From Hofstenia miamia (lineage: Eukaryota > Xenacoelomorpha > Acoela), in assembly GCA_004352715.1 (NCBI GenBank), contig SCFE01000051.1:1820400-1884399 (forward strand): a DNA stretch of 64,000 nucleotides, written 5' to 3'. Below, in pieces: positions 34,600-44,647 of the stretch; within the stretch, counting starts at the first letter, position 1, and each line of letters starts with the position of its first letter. Both the position numbers and the translations under genes were made by a program. The notes below the pieces were generated by a model that saw only the letters and a list, made by a program, of their open reading frames with translations, had not been told where the DNA came from and did not search any database.

Positions 34600-36012
34600 A
34601 CATTCTCCCACAGACAACACCATCTCCTGAGCCTCAAAAGACTGAGATTGATCAACTCTGAGCTGTCTTTGCTGAACAAACCAGTTAATATCTTGCTTCT
34701 AAGCAACACCTAGATTCACTTCAAGCCAAGATGTAAGAACAGACTCATGATGTTCAATTGAGAGAGAGACATTTCATTGACTCAATTAATGCTTTGGAAA
34801 TTCAACTTCAAACTTTGGCAACACCTCTGCCTAAATCCCTGCTAAGGCAGAATAGCCCACCTTGTTTTTCACTCTCCAATTCTGAGTATGTGGTTCACAG
34901 TGTTTTACAAGACACTTTGGACACCTTTTCCAAATGCTTTTCTGAAATGATTTCTGCTCACCTTCTGAGCAGCCCTATTGTCTCTATTTCTACACCATTA
35001 ATGCCTCAATTCATTACCCCTGTCACTTCATTCACAACTGGAGAGCCCACCTTTATGCAGTCAGCTTTGACTCAAGTTTCTATGTTAACCACAGTCACAG
35101 CTCTAGTTCCATATGTGCTGATTGCAAATGTTTTGCCTCCTGCACCTGTGAATACTTGTGTTACCCCCACTGTTGTCACTCCAATTACTCCACCACAGTC
35201 ATGTGATCTTTCTACATCCACTCTGAAAAATGGACCATGTTTTACCCAATTGATCCTACCTACAATTGCTGTTGGAAATGAAACTGCTAACTTATTTAAT
35301 CACCATTCTATATTGCCTAAGTTCACCAGAAAGATCAATAAAATTTCACAGTCTTTTGAAGAGTGGTTTTTCCTTTTTGAATTAACCATGCAGCAGTACA
35401 AGGCAACTCAGGATGCTGCTGTTGTTCAATTCCCTACCTACCTTCTGGTCTCACATACAACCAATACATGATGTTGGATTGGAATGTGAAGACTAATTAC
35501 CAATTTCTCATCAGTTATTTTGAGGACCATTACAAGGTGCCTAACATTAAGCATCAATACAAGATGCTATTATGCAACCTTTTGTTCAAGAAGGCAACAA
35601 CATGCACACTTACATCCCACAGGTGGAAAGGCTGTTCTGTTTAAGCAAGCTCACCCCCAATTTTCAAAGCATGATCTCTTTTCATACATTTGTCAGGGCT
35701 TTCCACCCAACATTCATAGCTGCCTTCAACTCAAGTGTGATCCAGAAGATGATCTTAACCTGATAATTTGTAAAGCTATTAGCATTGTGTACATGCTGCA
35801 CAATACCACTCATATCAACAAGGATGCTGGAGATCTTAAAGCAGGTTCTTCTATGTTGCAGAAACCCCTACCTCCTCAAGCACTGTTGCTTCAACAGTGA
35901 AGATGGAACTTGAACAAGACTTGTTGTTTCTGTAGTGACCAGAAAGGCCATACAAATTCTCAATGCCATGCTGTAATTTGTTTAGTTGCCAATGGCAAAG
36001 GCTTCATCATTG
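34600..36012 (+). pseudogene. gag of the LTR1a element, broken
   Basis: A decayed Glu/Gln/Leu coiled-coil-like start (about 34620-34810) is followed by a Pro/Thr/Val-rich stretch (34860-35270). The capsid-like part has LPKFTRKINKISQSFEEWFF, FELTMQQYKATQDAAVVQFP, and, after a frameshift near 35453, QYMMLD and YQFLISYFEDHYK. Frames change again near 35570 and 35660 before HDLFSYICQGFPPNI and KCDPEDDL. A stop at 35898-35900 precedes a Cys-rich knuckle, CCFCSDQKGHTNSQC. The order matches gag of the LTR2 element (45330-46084). Pol of this element resumes at 52736 after the inserted LTRs. Confidence 0.85.
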
Positions 36013-36016
36013 ATGA

Positions 36017-36430
36017 TGTAGAGTCACTCAGGGCCTCTTTTTGTTTTACTTCAATTTTTGGCGCACTCTAAAATTAATTTGGTGCTATTTTGTAAATGAA
36101 TTGATAATTTTGTTAATTTTTGATTATTTTGAACCTAAGTTTCAAACTTATTGATTGTCCCCTCAGAGCTTTTGTATTATGTGTAATTGCTCAGTTAATA
36201 TGTGAGGGAAACTAACTTTTGTAAAGAAAGGTAAATATTTACCTACTTTTTGTATAAATAGGGCAAATGATTGTAAGCAAAGGCAAAATAAATTTCATTC
36301 TCACTGGATACCATTTGCTTTTTATTTTTATTATATTTCATTAACCATTTTAGCTCTGGTATGAATTTTATAATGATGAAATTGTAAGATCCAGTGATAA
36401 TGTAGGAGAACTCCTCTGTGCCAGGGGTGC
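36017..36430 (+). repeat. LTR1b, left part (solo LTR interrupted by the LTR2 element)
   Basis: It starts TGTAGAGTCACTCAGG, like LTR1a, right after the 4-bp sequence ATGA (36013-36016). It breaks at 36430 with GTGC where the LTR2 element enters and resumes at 52333. It has a TATAAATA box (36253-36260) and AATAAA near 36284. It sits between gag and protease of the older + element, with ATGA repeated after its other half (52732-52735), so it is a solo LTR inserted into that element. Confidence 0.85.
36427..36430. repeat. 4-bp target duplication GTGC of the LTR2 insertion, left copy
   Basis: GTGC directly before LTR2 is repeated at 52329-52332 directly after the far LTR2. LTR1b sequence aligns to LTR1a across this join, which supports one insertion event. 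Confidence 0.8.
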
Positions 36431-37520
36431 TGTAATATCCTGTACCAGGCTTTATCACCATTGATTCACTGTTACCTTGTAACATTGACTGTGTTATTGT
36501 GGGTAAGGATTTACTTATTGTTACTGCTTGTCTAGTTAACTATTCACTTTTTAGGTGACGAAACAAGGCAGTAACCTCTGCATCAATCTTTCAGTGGGCA
36601 TCTGCCTGAAGCGGACCTCCACATCCAATTTCACCATTCCATCCAATGCTTGAGTGCCACTTCTCAGCTCAATCAAGATAGCTTATGTGTACCCTACATT
36701 AGCTTGGTGCTTACTCAAGGCATGACACAACTCAACTTAACCTCTATTGTGTGAAAGTGTTATATCTACTTGCAACTGGAAACTGTCACTAGTTGTTCAT
36801 TCAATATTATATGTAGCCATTACCGAAATATATTGGCTTTATTAAATAAATATTGAACAACTTCCTAACCTACATTTACAATTACTACATGTAAGGTCAT
36901 TATCAGTCGATTATAGGTCATTAATTTAGATCTGAAAATATATTAAGATAATCCCTAAGGTTTGGTTATCCAACCATTTGTTGAGAGTTAATTATCTAAT
37001 ACATGTAGTTGGAAATGCTAGTCGGCTAATCAAGAGAAAAACCCCTATACCTAACTTAAGTGCACTTTCGTGATCTGGCACAGAGACCCTTGAATCATTC
37101 CCTGTGATGGATCCAGACCACTACTAAACACTGCTTGATTAGCTTGACATCGTATTAAATAATCAAACTGTTAATAAGATGAAATAATAAGAATTCTAAG
37201 TAAAATTCTTTATCAACTCTTACAATAGTTTTAATTGTATTTATAGTAATTTGAAGAGAAGTACCTGTTGATTCAAATTTAAACATCTGCCAAGATGGCG
37301 GCTAAAAATAATGTAAGTGACAATTTGTCGAAAATGTTTTTATCGACAGATACAATTATCTCTTTTTTGACACATGTTATTCTCTTGGTTGCAATATACA
37401 AATCAAACTGAAATAATCACACTTGATTTAATCATAATATTTTTTAATCACTTCTTTTTGATCTTAGTATCTTCTGCGACATTTGCAGCTTATTTCTGTT
37501 TTATTTTGGATGATGCTACA
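36431..37520 (-). repeat. LTR2, 3' LTR (copy A)
   Basis: 1090 bp. In element orientation it starts TGTAGCATCATCC (37520) and ends GGATATTACA (36431), with TATAAATA about 275 bp in. Differences from copy C (51240-52328) are scattered, a few per cent by eye, and largely transitions, many as TG against CA pairs. Confidence 0.93.
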
Positions 37521-38088
37521 CGCCCCCCTCAGCTTGCGTTATTTTTAGCACAGCTTGTTCTCCCTGTACCAGAGTGTCTGCTTTTCGAATTATCGTTTCT
37601 GCCTGTTGATTGGACCACATTGTATTTTTGAATTCCGCCTGTTTTGTCATTTTTAGCACTGCTTCTCTTTCTGTGGTTGTAATGTTGGCATATCTTAGGA
37701 ACCGGGTTTCTCTAATATCTTCTGCTATTGGTGTTAGCTCTCTTAACTCATTGATTTTCTGTGAGAAGATGTCGTAATATTTTTGATATAACTGAATACC
37801 CTTGATGCTGATCATAAGAGTCATCTGTGCGTCAGCTCTACTTGTGTGTGCTAAATCTTCCCTAATTTGGTTATCAGGGTAAAAGAACATAAAAACTTTT
37901 CTTAAACTTCGAGTGTTCACCACATCCTTGTAGAAAAAGCTAATGTTATTTCTGAATTCTTCCTCTGTGATTGTATTGGGGTTGTTTTTATTTATTCTCA
38001 TCATAGTGACAATTTCGACCCTTTTGGTGACATTGTAGTAATAGTATCTCATTTTGTAATCTAATATGTTCTGCACATTTTTCTGCAT
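37516..38088 (-). pseudogene. 3' extension of pol in the LTR2 element, C-terminal part
   Basis: 190 open codons ending with TAG at 37516-37518, inside the LTR. Two blocks are conserved in the LTR3 element: TITEEEFRNNISFFYKDV with HTSRADAQMTLMISIKGIQL, and TTEREAVLKMTKQAEF with EQAVLKITQAEGGV at the end. No signal peptide, hydrophobic membrane segment or furin-like site is seen; the protein is charged and probably helical. Compared with the LTR3 copy, about 1 kb before 38088 is missing. Function unknown; I recognise no domain. Confidence 0.75.
37521..37533 (-). promoter_or_regulatory. polypurine tract of the LTR2 element
   Basis: On the minus strand GCTGAGGGGGGCG abuts the LTR start. It is the expected plus-strand primer and confirms that this is the 3' LTR of a minus-strand element. 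The LTR3 element has GCTGAGGAGGGCT at the same place. Confidence 0.75.
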
Positions 38089-38213
38089 TATTATATTTCA
38101 AATTTCTGCTGTGCTCACCAGTTTTCTTTTTATGATCTTTTTCATTGTGAGCCATGGCTGGTTTTGAAGCTGTTTCATCTGTGTCTCAGATGTTGCTCCC
38201 CACATGTATTTCC

Positions 38214-39304
38214 TCATATCCCCATCTTGTTAGTGATGCTTATTGATGATATTTTCCCCAACGGATTTTCTTGCATAATTATTCTGCTCAGTATTTTTTC
38301 CATTACTTGTACTGGTTTTTCTGTTTTGTTTGGTGATTCCAGTTTTCCAGTATGTCCCTTTAGTAACCAGTTCTTTGTCTGTGTATTGATTGGGGATATT
38401 GCGATTTCATATCTCTTTGCTTTTGTCAACTTGTGCTGGGTTTGTCGTGAGATTGGCAGTTTTGGTTCCACTTCTTCTGTTGTAAAGATGGCTAATATCC
38501 ATGCTGTAGTCCTGTAATGTATCTCTGGTGTGTTCTTCTCCTCAAATATCATTTGTTTAAAGTCTTTCTTTGTGTTTAATTTATTTCAATTGATTTGTGG
38601 AACTTTCTGGATGGTGCATCAATTCTTATCTTAGGCCAGCCCTCCTCTACTTTTTGTTGTAATTTCATTGTTTTCCAAATCATTTGAATCTGTTGTAGAT
38701 GTTCCTGACATTGTGTGAGGCTGCACTTTATAAACAGCGTGTTTGCTTTCTCAATGCCCTCCATATCCATTGTTAGCTCTATAGTTTTTGTTTGCCTGTA
38801 CAAATTGATTGCTATACACAGGTCTACCATGATTCGGTAGATTTGCGCCCAATAGTCTATTTGTAAATCCAGGCATATCAGCTCTGGGATCATTGTGTTT
38901 TTATCTGATTTCTCCCATGGGAAGATATTTTCTCCTATCTGACATGCAATTTCCAGGTGGTCAGGAATCTCTTCTTCCATTGTAATTGTTATTAGTACAA
39001 TTCTGACATTTTGTACTCTTGCCATCCTTGTTGTGTCATCTACTTTCTTTTCTAATGCTTTCGTGTATTCTTTTTGTTTCAGGATGTGTATAATTGTGAG
39101 ATTATCTGCATCCATGTTGATCTCTGGTATCTCTGCGATTTTATCTTTATATGCCATTATTGCTTGGGCTGTGTCTAGTGTGAATGCATCATCGAATACG
39201 ACGTGCACCATACTGCGCATATATGGCCTTTCTAGCATTTCGTTCATTTCCTGTGGGTAGCTGATAATTACGTTAACTTTTGGCCTATTGTTGGCATCAA
39301 GCAC
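38214..39304 (-). pseudogene. 3' extension of pol in the LTR2 element, middle part
   Basis: Two open stretches, 39304-38576 (242 codons) and 38552-38214 (112 codons), separated by a frame change. Conserved blocks against the LTR3 copy (60429-61204) are TRMARVQNVRIV, ICLDLQIDYW, MDMEGIEKANTLFIKCSLTQ, AWILAIFTTEE, LPISRQTQHKLTKAKRYEIA and NTQTKNWLLKGH. Position after integrase is that of env in retroviruses, but no envelope hallmark is visible. The strength of the match at protein level, while DNA has diverged, suggests a protein under selection when the elements were active. Function unknown. Confidence 0.75.
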
Positions 39305-39340
39305 AATTGGTAAGAATTTTCCCTTGATCCTTGCGACTTT

Positions 39341-40067
39341 TCATATGTGGGACTTTGTTTCCGGCGATAATTTTGCGAATGCATTGTAGCGCATCTTCGA
39401 TGTTCCCATAAAATAGGGGTGTAATGTTTCCCCATCTATTTTTGACATTTGCTTTTCTCTCTCTTTTGATCTTACAGTTTGTTCTGAAGTTGTATCTGAG
39501 GAGGCGTGTAGCTGGGTCATCCTAAATGGTAATCTACTGGTGCTTCGGTTCACAGTCCAGAGGCTGTGAATCTGTGCTGATATTTTCTACTGCTTTGCCC
39601 TTGAATCAGCTCACAGTTACTTGTACCAGCACTTGACCAGCTGTGGTTCCGGATGAGATAACGTCAGCCTTGAATCACTTTCATATCTCCACAGTTCTTC
39701 CACCACTTACACCTTCCTCTGGATCTCCGCATGTCTCACCGCCCTTGAATCGGCGTAGTGGACTATGGGAAGGAAAGTTGTGCTGTGCACCAGTTTTCTG
39801 CGTGCCCTTGAATCGGCAGTGCAGATCCCTGGTGGGAGAGGCTCTTTGTCCTTTTGTCTTTCTGCCCTTGAATCGGCCTTGAGGACTACTAGGACGCCGT
39901 TTCACTCTATGTTGTCTATTCATCGGTTCTTCATTCTCGTCCCTTCTGCCTTTGATCTGACTTCCGGTTTGAGAACTTCTCCGTATCCTCCTCCTTCTGT
40001 TTGTTGTTGAGAGTCCTTCTGTCTGCTGGGCTCTGCACACTCTCTTCTTCATCAGTTGGTGCATCAT
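39341..40067 (-). pseudogene. 3' extension of pol: Arg-rich part with RFKG repeats
   Basis: The frame starting at 40067 reads an Arg-rich region (TTNRRRRIRRSSQTG, GRRDENEEPMNRQHRVKRR) followed by repeats containing R/C-R-F-K-G. On the + strand, repeat cores CCCTTGAATCGGC lie at about 39600, 39669, 39744, 39807 and 39867, spaced 69, 75, 63 and 60 bp, all multiples of three. The frame overlaps the end of the pol tail (39931-40245) by 137 bp in another frame. The same overlap and the RRDEN block occur at 61222-61413 in the LTR3 element. Frames break near 39681 and 39553. Confidence 0.6.
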
Positions 40068-40245
40068 TTCCTTCTAATTTCCTAAATGCAGTTAATACAT
40101 TTATATACCATGTCTCAGGGTCATATATAGGTTTATTTCTTGCTGCCCTCTGAGGCATTATTCTTCTGCTCAGGTCATCCTCCATAGTTTCCAGTATGTA
40201 TTCATCTTTAAATTCTTCTTCATGTACACTATCTAAATCATACAT
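39931..40245 (-). pseudogene. tail of pol after integrase, LTR2 element
   Basis: In the same frame as integrase, after two stops near 40273 and 40250. Contains MYDLDSVHEEEF, RRIMPQRAARNKPIYDPETW and VLTAFRKLEGNDAPTDEEES. Counterparts are DMSKLDSLPEEGF and RRVLPRHAARDKY in the LTR3 element and RILPRHGVRDQEYLDYL in the + element. All three families therefore keep a P-R/Q-H/R-x-x-R tail after integrase. Acidic then basic; role unknown. Confidence 0.7.
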
Positions 40246-40272
40246 ATTTTATAGGACCTCTTTGCGGTTAAT

Positions 40273-41440
40273 TCAGCATATTTTAAATTCAGCATTGTCA
40301 TCTATTTTTGTTTCTTCAATGTCTGCTGTTGCTCTCTTCAGGTTTTGAAAATGTAAAAGTCTATTGTTATCTAACATGTATTCATTGTTCGGCAGTGTTT
40401 GTGTTATCATGTGGGGGCCAGACCATACTGTTTTCAACTTCCGGACTTGGTTTGTGTCTACAAGTTTAATCGGTGTGAAGGCGTATACTTTATCACCTAC
40501 CTTATGTGGGTGACCATAAATTTTTTTATTATATTTGCGTTGTTGTCTCACTGCTGACTTCTTAATGTTGTGACACATCGTTTCGTGGATTCCCGTGATC
40601 TGATTCCTTGGTTGTTGTATGTATGTGTTGTCCAACTTCCTGCTGAAATTGGTATACTGCATCAATAGCAGGGTTGCTGCCTCTCTCCTGAACATGGCTT
40701 TGAATGTTGATACCCGGGTTGTTGCATGTACCATTGTATTTTAATATTATTCGATCATTTCTATAACCTCTCTCCATTTATTTCCTCCTATTCTTTTTGT
40801 TGCCACTCTAATCAGCTTAATCATTGTTCATTTAAGTGGCTCCACTGCTCTGTTCCCCTGGGGGTGATAGGCAGTTGTGCTTTCATTTGCAATTTCTATT
40901 AATTTTGCCATTTTTTGAAATAGTCCACTTTCAAACTGTGGCCCTTTTTCTGTTATAATCGTCTCCATCAGTCCCAGTTCCAATATCCATTCTTTTAGAA
41001 CTAGCTCGGCTGTAGTTTCTGCTGTGGTGTTCTGCATCAGAACCATCCTTGCATATTTGTTGAAGTTGTCCACCATGACTAGTAGGTACTGATAGCCTTT
41101 GGAATCTTTTGATAGCATTTCAAGTTCTATGTGAACTATTTCATTGGGTTGTGTCACAATGATTTTTTCCAGTGGAGCTTGTTGTGTGGGGAAATGCTGT
41201 TTATTGTTTAGGAGGCATGTGTTGCATTTGTTAATGATGTCTTCCACGACTTTCCTGAAGGCTGTTGTTATGAAACGAGCATTAAATGTTTTCTCTGTCT
41301 GTGTTATTCCTAAATGGCCCTTCTTGTGGATCTTATGTATTAGTTCCCTCTTGAAATAGTCTGGTATCGCAATTTGATTGTTTCCAGCTTTGACATATAG
41401 CAGTCCATTCTTGTTGATCTTCCATTTGTAAGGTTCTTAG
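40273..41440 (-). pseudogene. integrase, LTR2 element copy A
   Basis: From the N-terminus: zinc-binding HHCC (IHKIHKKGHLG ... INKCNTC, about 41340-41220), the catalytic core with VHIELEMLS, YQYLLVMVDNFNKYARM, IITEKGPQFESG and YHPQGNRAVEPLK, then WSGPHMITQTLPNNEYML, the GPY/F-like C-terminal module. Two of the three catalytic acids are changed: the first Asp (HIDL) is Glu at 41125-41127 and the second (TDxG) is Glu at 40948-40950; the third, Glu in AVEPL, is kept. A stop near 40825 and frame changes at 40562-40777 also break it. Inactive. Confidence 0.88.
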
Positions 41441-42282
41441 TATCCTGCCTTTATTTTGGATAGTGTTGTTCGCGGCTCTTTGATCTTCTTCATAATCTCC
41501 CTTAGGATTATATCTTCTTTTTGTTTGTCCACTATCTCTTGTTTTGTAATTTCCTCTCTTATCAGTATCAGTAGCACTGCTTGACCCTTTTTGTCAACCT
41601 TTATTTCCGGTAGCCCCTCGTATTCGGTGTGCGGCAGGAACTGAAATTGTTTCTTTTCTCAATCTGTTTTTGTTGCATCTCTTTGGTACTCTGGGAGTGA
41701 TGTCCAGAAATCCGCTTTGTTTTGTAATGTGCCTTTTCTGTGTTCAATCGTAAAGGTGAATTCATTAAGATACTCAATCCACCAGGAAATTATCCCGGAT
41801 TTTTCTCCCGAAAACTTTTTCAACCAGGCCAGACCGCTGTTGTCTGTTCATACTCTAAACTCCCTTCCTATGAGGAAGTGTCGAAACTTTTTGATGCTTT
41901 CAATGAGCATAAGCATTTCAACTTTAGTGAAGCTGTAGTTCTCTTAGCTGGCAAGCAACTTGTGACTGAAGAACTGGATGGGTACTTCTTTTCCATTTCG
42001 CATTTGGCCCAATGTTGCTCCAATTGCCACCTTACTTGCATCACAATCTAATATAAACTTTTCATTGTAATCAGGTGTATTGAGGGAAGGTAATTTCGCG
42101 ATGTTATTGAGTTCCTCCTGTTCTTTCCATGTCCATACAAATGGAACTGCCTTCCTCATCAATAGAGTCATCTTTGCTGTTTTTCCAGCTATCTTTGGGA
42201 TGAAGGTTCCATAATGATTGATAAATCCCATGATTCTCTGAATATCCTTTTTGTTGTTTGGTTTCTCTATCTTCTGGATCAT
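41441..42282 (-). pseudogene. RNase H and connection, LTR2 element copy A
   Basis: Reads RT thumb/connection (IQRIMGFINHYGTFIPKIAG, KAVPFVWTW), then RNase H with FILDCDASKVAIGATLGQ (catalytic Asp), VPIQFFSHKL, KVEMLMLIESIKKF, TDNSGLAWL and WIEYLNEFTFTIEHRKG. A TGA stop precedes TDNSGLAWL, and the same stop is present in the copy at 48467-49274. The segment after RNase H (REEIT.QEIVDKQK) leads to integrase. Confidence 0.85.
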
Positions 42283-42719
42283 CTCTCAGGCTTTGTCCTT
42301 CATGCAGATCCTCCCTTTTTCTATCATTCTTCCAAGGAACACTATCTTCTCCTTGAGGATGTCACATTTATTTCCATTGATCCAGAGTCCCACATTTTCT
42401 AAGATCATTTTGTGTTTTTCACCTACTGCCTGACCAACACTTATCTCTCCATAGTTGAATATTTGTTTATGCTTTTCTAGAAGTGATCTAAATTGCATGA
42501 TGTCTTGTTCTTCTAGATGTTGATAGTCTTCATCATTTATCTCTGGTATCCTGTGTGTATCTTCTTCTTCTGCTTTTGTCCCAATGCCCTTGAGTTGGCT
42601 TTTGGGAGTACTCGTGACTTTGATGGTGTTCATCCACTTGCCTTTGACTCAGCTGTGTGGAGTACTATCTGCTTTCCTTTGCAAGTCCTTGAGTCAACCA
42701 TGCAAATTACTTGCTCCAA
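42283..42719 (-). pseudogene. PR-RT linker and RT remnant lacking the catalytic core, copy A
   Basis: The linker has repeats containing Q/R-L-K/E-G with 54- and 45-bp spacing. Then MQFRSLLEKHKQIFNYGEIS and VGQAVGEKHKMIL lead straight into NVGLWINGNKCDILKEKIVF and FLGRMIEKGRICMKDKA. In the + element some 170 codons holding the RT fingers and YxDD palm lie between these two blocks, so this copy has an in-frame internal deletion of the RT active site. The 5' side runs into a gap. Confidence 0.85.
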
Positions 42720-43719
42720 NNNNNNNNNNNNNNNNNNNNNNNNNNNNNNNNNNNNNNNNNNNNNNNNNNNNNNNNNNNNNNNNNNNNNNNNNNNNNNNNN
42801 NNNNNNNNNNNNNNNNNNNNNNNNNNNNNNNNNNNNNNNNNNNNNNNNNNNNNNNNNNNNNNNNNNNNNNNNNNNNNNNNNNNNNNNNNNNNNNNNNNNN
42901 NNNNNNNNNNNNNNNNNNNNNNNNNNNNNNNNNNNNNNNNNNNNNNNNNNNNNNNNNNNNNNNNNNNNNNNNNNNNNNNNNNNNNNNNNNNNNNNNNNNN
43001 NNNNNNNNNNNNNNNNNNNNNNNNNNNNNNNNNNNNNNNNNNNNNNNNNNNNNNNNNNNNNNNNNNNNNNNNNNNNNNNNNNNNNNNNNNNNNNNNNNNN
43101 NNNNNNNNNNNNNNNNNNNNNNNNNNNNNNNNNNNNNNNNNNNNNNNNNNNNNNNNNNNNNNNNNNNNNNNNNNNNNNNNNNNNNNNNNNNNNNNNNNNN
43201 NNNNNNNNNNNNNNNNNNNNNNNNNNNNNNNNNNNNNNNNNNNNNNNNNNNNNNNNNNNNNNNNNNNNNNNNNNNNNNNNNNNNNNNNNNNNNNNNNNNN
43301 NNNNNNNNNNNNNNNNNNNNNNNNNNNNNNNNNNNNNNNNNNNNNNNNNNNNNNNNNNNNNNNNNNNNNNNNNNNNNNNNNNNNNNNNNNNNNNNNNNNN
43401 NNNNNNNNNNNNNNNNNNNNNNNNNNNNNNNNNNNNNNNNNNNNNNNNNNNNNNNNNNNNNNNNNNNNNNNNNNNNNNNNNNNNNNNNNNNNNNNNNNNN
43501 NNNNNNNNNNNNNNNNNNNNNNNNNNNNNNNNNNNNNNNNNNNNNNNNNNNNNNNNNNNNNNNNNNNNNNNNNNNNNNNNNNNNNNNNNNNNNNNNNNNN
43601 NNNNNNNNNNNNNNNNNNNNNNNNNNNNNNNNNNNNNNNNNNNNNNNNNNNNNNNNNNNNNNNNNNNNNNNNNNNNNNNNNNNNNNNNNNNNNNNNNNNN
43701 NNNNNNNNNNNNNNNNNNN
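42720..43719. other. assembly gap of exactly 1000 N
   Basis: Left of the gap is minus-strand pol; right of it is an LTR2 in + orientation. The join changes orientation and cannot be trusted as one element. Confidence 0.98.
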
Positions 43720-44238
43720 ATGACCTATAATCGACTGATAATGACCTTACATGTAGTAATTGTAAATGTAGGTTAGGAAGTTGTTCAATATTTATTTAAT
43801 AAAGCCAATATATTTTGGTAATGGCTACCAATAATATTGAATGAACAACTAGTGACAGTTTCTGGTTGCAGATAGATATAACACTTTCACACAATAGAGA
43901 TTAAGTCGAGTTGTGTCATGCCTTGAGTAAGCACCGAGCTAATGTAGGGTACACATAAGCTATCTTGATTGAGCTGAGAAGTGGCACTCAAGCATTGGAT
44001 GGAATGGTGAAATTGGATGTGGAGATCCGCTTTGGGCAGATTCCCACTGAAAGATTGATGCAGAGGTTACCGCATTGTTTCATCACCTAAAAAGTGAATA
44101 GTTATTTATGATTACATAATGTGATAGAAGAAACTAGACAAGCAGTAACAATAAGTAAATCCTTACCCGCAATAACACAGTCAATGTTACAAGGTAACAG
44201 TGAATCAATGGTGATAAAGCCTGGTACAGGATATTACA
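43720..44238 (+). repeat. LTR2 copy B, partial, + orientation
   Basis: The last 519 bp of an LTR2, ending GGATATTACA, followed by PBS and gag on the + strand. It keeps CG where copies A and C have TG or CA, for example CTCGAC near 43910. Confidence 0.92.
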
Positions 44239-44255
44239 TGGCGACCGTGACAGCC
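44239..44255 (+). promoter_or_regulatory. primer-binding site, LTR2 copy B
   Basis: TGGCGACCGTGACAGCC directly follows the LTR. Copy C has the same site with one CG to TG change (51223-51239). Confidence 0.8.
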
Positions 44256-44647
44256 AAGAACAGCAAACCAACAGAAGAAACATTCAATTAAACCACCCGC
44301 AAAACGACATCATATGCTATGAGTGAAAGTATGAAAGCAACAAGCTGTTTACACAAACCAACTACTAATGAGAGGCAAAGAGATACCCTGAACCAAACAA
44401 ATGCACTTAACAGAGATCCTGGAATTGCAATCTGGAGATGAGAAAGCCACTACGAACCAGAAGAAAAATGACAAAAACCAGAAAAGGAAGCGCAAAGAAA
44501 ACTGCAACGAAAGCAGTAACCCCCAGGACCATTTGATCATCGCTGTATTACGGTGAAAATTCAGCAACAGACGCCACAGATACAGAACTACAATCTTTCA
44601 GTTCACCCCCAGAGACGAACCCCACAGATACAAATCCACTAGATATA
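44256..44647 (+). other. 5' leader of LTR2 copy B
   Basis: Non-coding leader between PBS and the gag Met. An in-frame TGA near 44536 lies before the first usable ATG at 44648. Confidence 0.6.

Noticed and set aside
38164-38517. + strand ORF with hydrophobic runs, and similar ones at 60429-61013 and 58581-59006, as membrane proteins
   Set aside because: They are antisense shadows of the charged, conserved minus-strand frames; the minus frames align between the two LTR families.
37516-39304. Calling the 3' extension an env gene
   Set aside because: Position fits, but no signal peptide, membrane span, cleavage site or Cys pattern is visible. Named only by position.
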